A stretch of 64,000 nucleotides of DNA from Enterococcus quebecensis. Lineage in GTDB: Bacteria > Bacillota > Bacilli > Lactobacillales > Enterococcaceae. Shown here piece after piece: positions 11,090 through 19,838 of this stretch. The notes under the pieces were generated by a model, which was given only the letters and a program-made list of their open reading frames with translations, had not been told where the DNA came from and searched no databases. The DNA lies in contig NZ_MIKB01000013.1 in NCBI RefSeq assembly GCF_001730365.1, forward strand, positions 1-64,000, in the 5' to 3' direction. The translations under genes were made by a program, and so were the position numbers. How positions within the stretch are numbered: the first letter of the stretch is position 1; each line of letters begins with the position of its first letter.

Positions 11090-11368
11090 TTAATCAACTC
11101 CTAATTTCAATCTACCTGACTCTTGTTTTTTTGCTTGTTGAACTGTTCGGTATAACGAATAACCAGATGCTTTTTGAAATTCATTGCCTAAACGCTTTTC
11201 TTCTCCGATACTTTTGACAACCATTTTAAACTCTTTGTACTTATTCAAAAAAATTCTGGTATCGATTCCTGATTCATTCGCTTCTTCCACCGCTGACCAC
11301 ATATTGGTAACAATCACCATCTCATCTGTGGACCAATCTAAATCTAAAGGGTATTGATAATCTTTCAT
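11090..11368 (-). CDS. yktA: UPF0223 family protein YktA
   Basis: Small protein of 92 residues with the UPF0223 pattern: an N-terminal YPLDLDWSTDE segment, then helices with FKMVVKSIGEEK and GYSLYRTVQ. Function is unknown. It is the first gene of a two-gene operon with suhB, with an intergenic gap of one base, implying coupled translation. Confidence 0.88.
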   Translation of the reverse strand: MKDYQYPLDLDWSTDEMVIVTNMWSAVEEANESGIDTRIFLNKYKEFKMVVKSIGEEKRLGNEFQKASGYSLYRTVQQAKKQESGRLKLGVD

Positions 11369-11424
11369 GTTTTCACCTCTTTATCTAACTTTCATAATAT
11401 CTAAAAATATATTTCTATGATCGG

Positions 11425-12693
11425 TTACTCAATTTTCTTCCTTTTTAAGCTCGACAAAATAGGTAAGAATAAAACACCTTTCTCTACTTCAATTTTTTGC
11501 GCAGAGTAAATCCCAGCATTTCCTGAACACATGTAACTGATCAAACAAATCATAAATAAAAATAATGCCGCCTCACTACCAAATAGTTCGATTCCCATAA
11601 TAAAACAGGCAATTGGCGTATTTGTCGCTCCAGAAAAAACACCTATAAAGCCTAATCCTGCCAAAAACGGGATTGAAAGATGAAGAACTATAGCTAAACT
11701 ACTACCTAAAGTCGCACCAATTTCAAATAAAGGCGTTACTTCTCCCCCTTGAAAACCTGCGCCCAAAGATAACACTGTGAAAAAGAGCTTACCTATAAAA
11801 TCAAACCAAAAACCATCTCCGTTAAATGCATCTTTCAGCAATGGTAAACTCAACCCCAAATAGCGGTGAGTTTGCAAGATAAAAGCAGCGGCGACTACAA
11901 CAACTCCACCAATGAAGTTTCGCAAAACAACATGTTTAAACCAGTTCGCATAAACCTTTTTAATAAACACGATTGAACGACTAAATAACCAACCAATCAA
12001 ACCAAAACAAATACCAGCAATAATGACTTTAATGAACAATATCAGTGACCAATCAGGAATTCGGCCGATGGCATAATGTGTATGTGTTACACCGAAGGAT
12101 TCTGTCACAAAATTTGCAAAAAAAGCAGCAAAGAAACTCGGGAAAAGTCCATCTGATCGTAAGCGACCGATTACTAAAACTTCTAATCCAAAAATCGTCC
12201 CTGCTAAGGGTGTGCCAAAAACAGAACTAAAGCCTGCGCTGATTCCACTAATAATTATAATTTGTCTTTCAACTTTATCTAAACGAAAAAGACGTCCTAT
12301 AGCATCCGCTACTGTTCCGCCCATTTGAACAGCTGTCCCTTCTCGACCAACCGAGCCGCCAAACAAATGTGTGGTGATTGTACCAAATAAGGTTAAAGGA
12401 ATTAATCGTAATGGAATATTTTCTTGTTCTCCATTCGCTTGATCGATCACAAGGTTGTTTCCTCGAACCGAATTTCCTCCGAACCTTTTATATAAGAATG
12501 CGAAAATAGCACCGCTGAATGGCAACAACAATAAAAGCCAAGGGTTATCCAATCTCATCTTTGTCACTACATCCAAACTTTTTAGAAAAAATGCAGACAA
12601 CGCCCCCATTACTAAGCCAATTAATGATGAGATCATCAACCACTTAATCATGTAAACACCTATCTTGACTGGTGTATGTAATTTGCCTTCCAT
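11425..12693 (-). CDS. CLC-type anion channel/antiporter, probable fluoride (CLC-F) type
   Basis: Polytopic membrane protein of 422 residues with CLC motifs: GGSVGREGTAVQMGG, which holds the gating Glu, and a C-terminal FQGGEVTPLFEIGA. The canonical anion-selectivity motif GSGIP is replaced by RGNNLVID. As I understand the family, loss of that serine marks the fluoride/proton exchanging CLC-F branch, so fluoride export is the inference. I saw no fluoride riboswitch upstream. The start at 12693 has AAGGAG 9 bases upstream; the longer frame to 12720 lacks one. Confidence 0.8.
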   Translation of the reverse strand: MEGKLHTPVKIGVYMIKWLMISSLIGLVMGALSAFFLKSLDVVTKMRLDNPWLLLLLPFSGAIFAFLYKRFGGNSVRGNNLVIDQANGEQENIPLRLIPLTLFGTITTHLFGGSVGREGTAVQMGGTVADAIGRLFRLDKVERQIIIISGISAGFSSVFGTPLAGTIFGLEVLVIGRLRSDGLFPSFFAAFFANFVTESFGVTHTHYAIGRIPDWSLILFIKVIIAGICFGLIGWLFSRSIVFIKKVYANWFKHVVLRNFIGGVVVVAAAFILQTHRYLGLSLPLLKDAFNGDGFWFDFIGKLFFTVLSLGAGFQGGEVTPLFEIGATLGSSLAIVLHLSIPFLAGLGFIGVFSGATNTPIACFIMGIELFGSEAALFLFMICLISYMCSGNAGIYSAQKIEVEKGVLFLPILSSLKRKKIE

Positions 12694-12824
12694 TCTGTTC
12701 AGCTCCTTAAAGTATATCAACTATTCTATAATAACACTTCTTAAATCACTACTGGTCAATTATAACAATTTTTGATAAAAAAATGAGAAAGAAATGAATA
12801 CTCTGTCTGCAAATTGATTCCTTC

Positions 12825-12855
12825 TTGCAAAACCAAAATAGTATGCTACTATAAA
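12825..12855 (+). promoter_or_regulatory. Possible promoter of the MATE gene
   Basis: TTGCAA and TATAAA separated by 19 bases, upstream of the MATE gene. The spacing is long, so this is tentative. Confidence 0.3.
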
Positions 12856-12977
12856 TAGGAAATTTTTTATTTTTCTATCTATTCACTCTTTAGAAATATT
12901 AAATCGTTGTTTCCTGGTAAAGCTGTAGAGAAAGTCTACTGATGGATTATTCTCTCAAAAATGAAAGGATGTTTTCA

Positions 12978-14333
12978 TTGAAAGATTTAACACATGGGAA
13001 TCCCGCAAAATTAATTTTCTTATTTACCATCCCATTATTGATCGGTAATATTTTTCAACAATTTTATAATATGGCCGATATGATCATCGTTGGACAAACC
13101 TTAGGAAAAGATGCACTAGCAGCTGTAGGCTCTACTGGAAGTATTACTTTTTTAATCATTGGTTTTGCTCAAGGGTTAACTGCCGGCTTATCTATTATAA
13201 CGTCACAACGTTTTGGTGGGCAAGATTATCGCGGTGTAAAAAAAAGCTTTGCAACTGGGATTATAATTAGTGGGATCGTAACAATTGTCTTAACTGCTTT
13301 GAGTTTAATCTTTGTCCGTCCCATGCTCTTACTTATGCAAACGCCCCAAGAGATCATTGATGATGCTCAACTATTTATTTCAATTATTTTTCTTGGAATT
13401 TTTGCTGCAATGGCTTTTAACCTGCTATCAAATGTGATTCGAGCTTTGGGAGACAGTCGAACACCTCTTCTATTTTTGATTATCGCTAGTATTATTAACG
13501 TTGTTTTAGATTTAATTTTAATTATTAATTTTCATATGGGGGTTGCTGGCGCTGGGATAGCTACGGTCACAGCTCAAATCATTTCAAGCGTTTTATGTGT
13601 GCTTTATATTCGCTGGAAAATCCCTAATCTTCAATTACGTAAGAAAGACTTTTCTATTGATCGACATGACTTTCGTGTTCATTTAAATATTGCATTACCA
13701 ATGGCTTTTCAGTCCTCGATCATCGCAATTGGCGCTATTATTTTACAAGCAGCTTTAAATAGTTTAGGAACAGATGTTGTCGCTGCTCAAGCAGCCTCAG
13801 GAAAAATTGAACAATTTGCGACACAACCGATGATGTCCTTTGGTATAGCTATGGCAACTTTTACTGCCCAAAACTATGGAGCTAAAAAATATAAGCGGAT
13901 TTTACAAGGTGTTAATCAAGCCCTTGTAATGAGTATCGGCTTTAGTTTATTGGCAGGTGGAATCGTTATTCTCTTTGGACAAAATCTCGTTACCCTTTTT
14001 ATCAGCGGAAAAGAAACCGAGGTTCTTCACTTATCTCAAATTTATTTCAATGTAAATGGTAATATGTACTGGCTATTAGCGATCTTATTTATCATCCGCT
14101 ATGCGTTGCAAGGCCTTGGACAAAGTGTGATACCGACAATTGCAGGGATTATGGAATTAATTATGCGTTCATTTGCAGCCATTATTTTAACAGCTTCTTT
14201 GGGATTCGTCGGAGCAGCGTTTGCTTCTCCACTTGCTTGGGCAGGTTCTGTAGTTGTTTTACTTGCTTCTTACTTCAAATCAATCAAACGGTTAAAAAAA
14301 TTAGAGCATGAACAAGCGACCAAGATAGACTAG
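12978..14333 (+). CDS. MATE family multidrug efflux transporter
   Basis: Twelve-helix cation-coupled exporter, about 451 residues, with two MatE halves. The N-terminus has the family pattern LTHGNPAKLIFLFTIPLLIGNIFQQFYN, here split for reading as LTHGNPAK and LLIGNIFQQFYN. The second half starts near HLNIALPMAFQSS. I place the start at the TTG at 12978, preceded by AAAGGA, because this gives the usual short N-terminus. An in-frame ATG at 12942 with a weaker site is the alternative. The substrate cannot be read from sequence. Confidence 0.88.
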   Translation: MKDLTHGNPAKLIFLFTIPLLIGNIFQQFYNMADMIIVGQTLGKDALAAVGSTGSITFLIIGFAQGLTAGLSIITSQRFGGQDYRGVKKSFATGIIISGIVTIVLTALSLIFVRPMLLLMQTPQEIIDDAQLFISIIFLGIFAAMAFNLLSNVIRALGDSRTPLLFLIIASIINVVLDLILIINFHMGVAGAGIATVTAQIISSVLCVLYIRWKIPNLQLRKKDFSIDRHDFRVHLNIALPMAFQSSIIAIGAIILQAALNSLGTDVVAAQAASGKIEQFATQPMMSFGIAMATFTAQNYGAKKYKRILQGVNQALVMSIGFSLLAGGIVILFGQNLVTLFISGKETEVLHLSQIYFNVNGNMYWLLAILFIIRYALQGLGQSVIPTIAGIMELIMRSFAAIILTASLGFVGAAFASPLAWAGSVVVLLASYFKSIKRLKKLEHEQATKID

Positions 14334-14357
14334 TTTTCCAATTATCTAGCTGAAACA

Positions 14358-14400
14358 AAAAAACGATCGATTCTCAAAAAGAAAATCGATCGTTTTTTTA
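14358..14400. terminator. Bidirectional terminator, MATE / HD protein
   Basis: The AAACGATCGATT / AATCGATCGTTT stem is flanked by A-run and T-run, between convergent genes. Confidence 0.9.
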
Positions 14401-14904
14401 TTATACAGATTGTTTTCTGCCAAAATACTGACGCCACTTATTTTTTACTGAAGTTGTCATCGGCTCAGAAGCTTCTTTAACCGCACAATATTTGTCAACC
14501 ATTGTAACGATGTAGCTTTCTTTATATTTCGGTGGTGCAATTGTTGCCCCCCACATATGTTTGATGATAATATCACGTTCTAGATCTGAAAGTTCCGTTA
14601 GTTTTTCTGCATTTTTCACAGCAATTCTAGGATGCATGTATGCATGAGAACCTTCATCGAACTTAGTTGTACGCCAATCGTAATAAAATAAATCATGCAA
14701 TAATCCTGCACGAGCAGTTGCTCTAGCATTGCCATTCCATTTTTTAGCTAGTTTATAACTATAATAAGAAACGCTGATTGAATGATCTAAACGAGTTGAG
14801 TGAACATGCTGCGTGTAGTTACCTAAACGTTGCACTTCTTCTTTTTCCAACAAATCTTCCACATAAGACATATATTCTTGATCTTCACGCCATTTTTCAG
14901 TCAT
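14401..14904 (-). CDS. HD-domain metal-dependent phosphohydrolase
   Basis: 167-residue HD-superfamily protein. The metal-binding pattern is visible as H..HS (LDHSISVSYYS), the HD pair in GLLHDLFYYDW and a later HP pair in AYMHPRIAV. Such small HD proteins hydrolyse phosphoester substrates, often nucleotides; no specific substrate can be assigned. The start at 14904 is an ATG with AAGGTGG 11 bases upstream; a GTG at 14919 is an alternative. Not in an obvious operon. Confidence 0.75.
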   Translation of the reverse strand: MTEKWREDQEYMSYVEDLLEKEEVQRLGNYTQHVHSTRLDHSISVSYYSYKLAKKWNGNARATARAGLLHDLFYYDWRTTKFDEGSHAYMHPRIAVKNAEKLTELSDLERDIIIKHMWGATIAPPKYKESYIVTMVDKYCAVKEASEPMTTSVKNKWRQYFGRKQSV

Positions 14905-15080
14905 TAATTCTGGTTCCACCTTTTTAGAGACTTATTAAATTTCTATTTTTACAAATTATAAGATACGGTCATTTTTAAACTTGATGAAAGTATAGCACCT
15001 TGGTTTTCAAAATACTAGGATTTTTGAATTCCGTAACTAAAGTTTAATATTTGCTTCATGACTATATTGATTTATATCTG

Positions 15081-15680
15081 TTAATTTGTGATGTTTCTTA
15101 GTTTTTCTTGTGCCTCTTTCGCCCATGGGTGAATAACTGCTGGTTCAGAATTAAATAAATAGTCGAGATAGATTAGTGAGGCTTTTTCTAAAGAGATGTC
15201 CAAAGCTGTCAATAATTCTTCCAAATAAGGCGGTTCACCTGAGTGATCCCATTTAATTTTATCAGCTAAGAAGACAATCATGTCTAACTGATAAAAATCT
15301 CTTTTTAATGTGGTATGACACTCTATAGCTGACAGTATTGATTCATCCTTTATTCTAAATAATTCTTTAGCCATATACTTTGAAAGTTTTTGATGAATAA
15401 TCATCGGAAGTTTTCGTTCTTCAGAAAGTACGTTGATCTCTAGCAATTCAGCAAGCTCAACTCTTCTTTCATTTGGAATAACTGCACTGATATCGTGAAG
15501 TAATCCGCCGATTTCAGCAGCTCGCTGATCGTCATTAAAACGCTTAGCGAGTTGTCTAGCACATATAGCAACTTCAATAGAATGACTAGCAACTGCTTGG
15601 TGCATCTCACCCAAATATAATCTAACATCATTATACAGATCTTCTGTAAGTTCAGGCAGGTCTATTGTTACTCGGTTCAT
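15081..15680 (-). CDS. YqeK-like HD-domain hydrolase
   Basis: 199-residue HD protein with the YqeK-type arrangement: HSIEVAICARQLAKRF, GLLHDIS, a central H and the tail AIECHTT followed by D..VFLADKIKWD. YqeK enzymes cleave diadenosine tetraphosphate, and the housekeeping copy usually sits with nadD. This gene is elsewhere, so it is either a relocated or a second, divergent copy. The start at 15680 has GAAGGAGGG upstream. It begins one base after the upstream exporter gene's stop, implying coupling. Confidence 0.72.
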   Translation of the reverse strand: MNRVTIDLPELTEDLYNDVRLYLGEMHQAVASHSIEVAICARQLAKRFNDDQRAAEIGGLLHDISAVIPNERRVELAELLEINVLSEERKLPMIIHQKLSKYMAKELFRIKDESILSAIECHTTLKRDFYQLDMIVFLADKIKWDHSGEPPYLEELLTALDISLEKASLIYLDYLFNSEPAVIHPWAKEAQEKLRNITN

Positions 15681-15681
15681 T

Positions 15682-16647
15682 TTATTTCCCTCCTTCATTT
15701 TGATGTTTGGCAAATTCTGCCTTAATCTCTATAAAAGATTGAAATACTTGCAACAATTGAAATAACTTAGCCCGATTTTCGAATTCTTCTCTCGTTTTAG
15801 GTAGTTCTTTTTTTCGATAGATTTCATAGACTTGCTCAATTTTATCTAAAATCTCTTGTCCATCGTTATTTTCAGCAAATGTTTCAGCCGTATATTGAAG
15901 TAGTTCCTGGATATTCCCTGCTTGTTCTGGTTCAACTGTTATTTCATTCAAAATTCGTAACATGTCTTTTAAGCTATTACTTTGCAACCGCCGCATCGTA
16001 AAGTACTCAATATAATAATGATTTGAAGAAATCAATTGATTTTCTGCATGTTTTTTCGCCCAGTTTTCTCCTGTTCGGATAAAAGCTTTCAGATCATTAC
16101 ATTTTTCAAATAAGTTTCTCTCTTTACCATGTTGATTTAAATATTCTGCCATGTTGTTTAAGATCTTTCGGAACATGGCTTCAATGACTTCTTGGTCTTC
16201 TTTCAAACGCTTTTCAGTATCCGGCATATACAAGTTCATGAGTAAGGCAAAGCCCACACCAATAGTCATTAAGAAAAACTCGTTACCAATAATTCTCCAA
16301 GACAGATCATTTTCCACTAGATATTGAGTCACTAAAACTGAACTTACAACAATCCCATCCGACAACTTAAAATAAACCGCTGCTGGAATAAATAAAAGTA
16401 AATAAACGCCAAACGCAACTGCATTAAATCCCAAAATAGTAAAACAAAGATAGGCAATAACTGTGGCTAAAGCTAAAGAAAGTAAGCGATAAAGTCCTGT
16501 TAATAAGGAAGTTTTCTTCGTATTGGTCACACTCAATACAGAAATAATCCCTGCTGATGCAGGATACAATAACCCAAAACTTCCTGCAACAATCATTGAT
16601 AACGTTGCGCTCACTGCTGTTTTGATTGTTCGTAATCCAATTTTCAT
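15682..16647 (-). CDS. Aromatic acid exporter family protein (ArAE type)
   Basis: 321-residue membrane protein with the ArAE pattern: an N-terminal MKIGLRTIKTAVSA segment and five or six transmembrane helices in the first 150 residues, then a cytosolic helical domain of about 160 residues with charged coiled-coil character. The family is named for efflux of aromatic carboxylic acids; the substrate here is unknown. The start at 16647 follows GAGGAG. It forms an operon with the YqeK-like gene and is divergent from a second, shorter family member. Confidence 0.78.
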   Translation of the reverse strand: MKIGLRTIKTAVSATLSMIVAGSFGLLYPASAGIISVLSVTNTKKTSLLTGLYRLLSLALATVIAYLCFTILGFNAVAFGVYLLLFIPAAVYFKLSDGIVVSSVLVTQYLVENDLSWRIIGNEFFLMTIGVGFALLMNLYMPDTEKRLKEDQEVIEAMFRKILNNMAEYLNQHGKERNLFEKCNDLKAFIRTGENWAKKHAENQLISSNHYYIEYFTMRRLQSNSLKDMLRILNEITVEPEQAGNIQELLQYTAETFAENNDGQEILDKIEQVYEIYRKKELPKTREEFENRAKLFQLLQVFQSFIEIKAEFAKHQNEGGK

Positions 16648-16764
16648 ATGACTGCTCCTCACAAAATGATTAATGTTTGGTATTAATACTAGTAATTTTA
16701 CCTCTATTTCGGTTATCATTAAATAGAAAACTGATTAAATCTTTATTAATAGGAGAGAAAGCTC

Positions 16765-17358
16765 ATGGAAGTCGGTCCTTTTCGTTTAGGCATGCGTACA
16801 TTGAAAACAGCTTTGGCTGTGATGCTTTGTATTATTTTATTTAAAGTATTTGATCGGGGAGCACCGATGATCGCAGCTTTGGCGGCTGTTTTTTCATTGA
16901 GGCAAGATTTAACTACCAGCCTTTCTTTTGGTAAGTCAAGAATTCTTGGCAATACTTTAGGTGGTGGACTGGCAATTGTTTATTTTTTGGTGAAAGATCT
17001 TTTTTCCCATGATTTTTTGGTTGAGTTATTTTTACTGCCTTTTTTAGTGATTGTGGTAATCGTTGTTTCTGACGGTATGAACAACAATTCGGGAATTATC
17101 TCAGCAATCGCAACATTGCTATTGATTTCTTTGAGTATTCCTCAGGGTGAATCAGTTTATTTTGCTTTATCACGAGTGATCGACACTTTTATTGGAACTT
17201 TTATTGGCATTGGCCTTAATTTCTTTTTCAAACCAAAGCCAATTGAAGAACAACGTGAAATTGAAGAGGATTTGGTTGAACTAGAACAGAAAGAAAAAGA
17301 ATTGGAAGAACTCAAACAAAAGATTCAAACAAAAATAGAAGATCAACAAAAAGAATAA
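16765..17358 (+). CDS. Short aromatic acid exporter/FUSC-like membrane protein
   Basis: 197-residue protein. The N-terminal GMRTLKTALAVMLC segment matches the start of its divergent neighbour (GLRTIKTAVSATLS), so the two share an ancestor. Five or six transmembrane helices are followed by a strongly charged coiled-coil tail rich in Glu, Lys and Gln from about residue 160. It lacks the long C-terminal domain of its neighbour. TAGGAGAG precedes the ATG. The two may function together, but that is inference. Confidence 0.78.
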   Translation: MEVGPFRLGMRTLKTALAVMLCIILFKVFDRGAPMIAALAAVFSLRQDLTTSLSFGKSRILGNTLGGGLAIVYFLVKDLFSHDFLVELFLLPFLVIVVIVVSDGMNNNSGIISAIATLLLISLSIPQGESVYFALSRVIDTFIGTFIGIGLNFFFKPKPIEEQREIEEDLVELEQKEKELEELKQKIQTKIEDQQKE

Positions 17359-17416
17359 AAAGAGTGAGAGCCACAATGAGATTTACACTATCTCATTATG
17401 GCTCTCACTCTTTTAT
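17356..17416. terminator. Long bidirectional terminator hairpin
   Basis: AAAGAGTGAGAGCCA pairs with TGGCTCTCACTCTTT, and ATGAGAT with ATCTCAT further in, giving about 24 paired positions with one mismatch. It is flanked by A and T runs between convergent genes. Confidence 0.9.
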
Positions 17417-17456
17417 CTGATCTAACATTGGCGACCTTACAAAGGTTATCAGAGTC

Positions 17457-18788
17457 TTATTTCATTTTTTTCACTATTTTTTCAGCTTCTCTTTCACCTG
17501 ATCTTACAGCTCCCTCAAAATATCCATTCCACACAGTTGCTGTTTCCGTTCCAGCCCAGTGGATACCGCCTGTCTCTTTTCTAATAAACTCTCCATATTT
17601 TATAAAGCCGCATGGCGCAAAGCGCCCTGTAAAACAACCATTGGTAAAGGGTTCTTCATTCCAATCTTGTGTTAAGAAATGTTTTGGTTCACTAGCTTCT
17701 TTACCATATATTCTTACTAGTTCTTTTATTAGCAACTGTTTACGTTTTTCTTCTGGCAATTCATTCAACTTTATAGAGTCAATACCATAAATAAAAAATG
17801 TAATAATCCCTTCTTCTCTGTTTTCATTGGAATTATCAATGGACTCCATAATCCACCCCTGGCTTAAATTAAATTGACCCGATAGGCCTTTTTCACGCCA
17901 GAACGGTTTGTCATACACAGCATGATATTTTGAAGCACTTCCAGGTAAAACATTTTGAAGCATTTTTTTCTTCATTGTAGGTAATTCAGGTACGAAAGTG
18001 ATTTTAGAATTTATAACGCTTGGTGGTAACGCCATAAGTACAAATTTCGTTTCGTAACAATTTCCATTTTCTGTTTCCACAAAGTACAACTGATCCATTT
18101 TTGTAATCGTTCGAACTACTTGATTAAACTTTAATTCTGTTCCGTAATCTTCAGCCATTTTATTTGCCAAGGCTTGCGGACCACCAACAATACGATCTTG
18201 CTGCGCTCCTCCTTCTGACCCTAAAAGAATCTCAGTTCCTTGACCTGAAGCAATGTAATATAACATTTGAAAAAGAGAAACTTCTCCGGCATCCGATGCC
18301 AATAGTCCTCCAGCTAAGATTCTACCTAAAAATTCTGCAACTTCTTCATCTTTTGTTTGTGTACTCAACCATGCGTCAAGTGTTATTCTATCTTGATAGT
18401 TAATATCCGGGCTATTCTGAGGTTCTTCCAGATTAACTTTCTTTGCTAGGTCATCAATCACATCAAACATGCCCATCATTTCATCTGGAGCTTGATCATA
18501 TAAATCATTATAGTAATAGTATTGTTCTTTTCCAAAAAGTTGTGTTGAGAATGTTTTCATTTTATATTTTTCGACCAATTCGTACATACGATCTTGCGTC
18601 GGGCCAATCCATTGTCCGCCTAAATCAATTTGAATGCCTTCATCCAGCCACTTTGTCTCTGCACGTCCCCCAGCTCGATCTCTCGCTTCTAGAATACAGG
18701 TTTTCACACCTTTTTCTTTGAGAGCCAATCCTGCAGATAACCCTGCAAATCCTGCACCTACTATTACTACATCGTACTTAGTATTCAT
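17457..18788 (-). CDS. Flavin monoamine oxidase family protein
   Basis: FAD-dependent amine oxidase, 443 residues. The N-terminal dinucleotide-binding motif is VIVGAGFAGLSAGLAL, followed by EARDRAGGRAE and LGGQWIGPTQ. The C-terminal FAD motif is GGIHWAGTETATVWNGYFEGA. It should oxidise a primary amine to the aldehyde with release of ammonia and H2O2; the specific amine is unknown. TTAAGGAGG precedes the ATG. Its promoter has a MerR-type 19-base spacer with an inverted repeat, directly downstream of a merR gene, so control by that regulator is very likely. Confidence 0.85.
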   Translation of the reverse strand: MNTKYDVVIVGAGFAGLSAGLALKEKGVKTCILEARDRAGGRAETKWLDEGIQIDLGGQWIGPTQDRMYELVEKYKMKTFSTQLFGKEQYYYYNDLYDQAPDEMMGMFDVIDDLAKKVNLEEPQNSPDINYQDRITLDAWLSTQTKDEEVAEFLGRILAGGLLASDAGEVSLFQMLYYIASGQGTEILLGSEGGAQQDRIVGGPQALANKMAEDYGTELKFNQVVRTITKMDQLYFVETENGNCYETKFVLMALPPSVINSKITFVPELPTMKKKMLQNVLPGSASKYHAVYDKPFWREKGLSGQFNLSQGWIMESIDNSNENREEGIITFFIYGIDSIKLNELPEEKRKQLLIKELVRIYGKEASEPKHFLTQDWNEEPFTNGCFTGRFAPCGFIKYGEFIRKETGGIHWAGTETATVWNGYFEGAVRSGEREAEKIVKKMK

Positions 18789-18818
18789 ATAAAGACCTCC
18801 TTAAACGTTTATGAAAAA

Positions 18819-18849
18819 AGTATAAACGTTAGAACGATTATAAGGTCAA
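18819..18849 (-). promoter_or_regulatory. MerR-type promoter and operator of the amine oxidase gene
   Basis: On the minus strand a -35 TTGACC (18844-18849) and -10 TATACT (18819-18824) are separated by exactly 19 bases, the stretched spacing of MerR-activated promoters. The spacer region holds a near-perfect inverted repeat, TATAATCGTT-CT-AACGTTTATA, at 18821-18842, with 9 of 10 positions pairing. The -35 overlaps the merR stop codon. Confidence 0.8.
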
Positions 18850-19661
18850 GACTTTTCTACTTTCACTTGAATTTCTGTTAAATACTCTTTTTTGTCATTA
18901 GTTTCATGGAAATCAATCAGATAAAACTCATAAAAGGGCGGAATAATGCGGTAGTGTTCTCTTTTCAACTCCGCTTCCATTTTTGCAATATATTTGCTAG
19001 TCTGTTCGTAATTTCCTTTATAGAAATATGAAGCATAACTTCCTTCTTCTAAAATAAACTGATTTAACTGATTGCTAACTAGTTTGCTTTCTAAAATAAA
19101 GACACCTTTATAAATACTGCTTTCAGGTGGAAGCCAATCAATTATCCCTCCGACATAATGAAACTGATAAAATTCAGCCACATCCAGTAATTCCCCGTAT
19201 AAGCTTCTCATCTCTTTTTCAAAACCAGCTTCATCAGTAAATTCACTTAGTCTCTGAAAAGCTCTTCGTTCCTCTATTTTTCTAATTATTAGCTGGTTCA
19301 TTTGATTTTCTCTAGTTTTAAGTTCTTCCATAATTTTTAAACGAGAGGTAATTCCTGTTACTTTCTTTTTCAATAAAGAAATTTCTGCTTCAAGCTTTTT
19401 TGAATTTTCTCTCAGTAGATGTGTCGTATTTTCTACTGTTCGATTTTCTAGATAAGACTGAATCGTCTTTAAGGGTACACCTAGTTCTTTTAAATCTCGA
19501 ATAATATTTAAATTATAAATATCTTTTTCAGAAAATGAACGATAATTATTGTCCGTCCTCTCTGGCTGAATCATCATCAATTTTTCGTAATGGCGAAGCG
19601 TATGTGTAGAGATGCCATACATTTTTGCAATTTCTTTTATAGTGAAATCACCTTTTGTCAT
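18846..19661 (-). CDS. MerR family regulator with effector-binding domain
   Basis: 271-residue regulator. An N-terminal MerR winged helix (FTIKEIAKMYGISTHTLRHYEK) is followed by a long dimerisation coiled coil (about 80-125) and a C-terminal GyrI/AraC-type effector domain from about residue 150, ending in a Phe/Tyr-rich IIPPFYEFYLIDF segment typical of pockets for hydrophobic or cationic ligands. The start at 19661 follows GGGTGAT; the ATG at 19673 has no site. It lies immediately upstream of the amine oxidase gene, whose MerR-type promoter overlaps this gene's 3' end. Confidence 0.85.
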   Translation of the reverse strand: MTKGDFTIKEIAKMYGISTHTLRHYEKLMMIQPERTDNNYRSFSEKDIYNLNIIRDLKELGVPLKTIQSYLENRTVENTTHLLRENSKKLEAEISLLKKKVTGITSRLKIMEELKTRENQMNQLIIRKIEERRAFQRLSEFTDEAGFEKEMRSLYGELLDVAEFYQFHYVGGIIDWLPPESSIYKGVFILESKLVSNQLNQFILEEGSYASYFYKGNYEQTSKYIAKMEAELKREHYRIIPPFYEFYLIDFHETNDKKEYLTEIQVKVEKS

Positions 19662-19774
19662 TTTATCACCCATTCTTTGAGGATTATAAAAACAGCTTCT
19701 TGAATTTCTTGTCCCATTATAATGTAACAGAACTCTTTTATACTATCTATTTACTTGCCCAAGAATGCTTGTCT

Positions 19775-19834
19775 ATGTAAAAACGACGTAGAGTCGTCCT
19801 ACACTTAAAATGTAGTAACTCTACGTCGCTTTTA
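19775..19834 (-). terminator. Terminator of nfeD-flotillin operon
   Basis: A GCGACGTAGAGT / ACTCTACGTCGT stem with an inner TACA/TGTA pairing is followed by five T's on the minus strand. Confidence 0.9.
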
Positions 19835-19838
19835 ATGA

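Noticed and set aside
12694-12941. Search for a fluoride riboswitch before the CLC gene
   Set aside because: No recognisable conserved core was seen on the minus strand.
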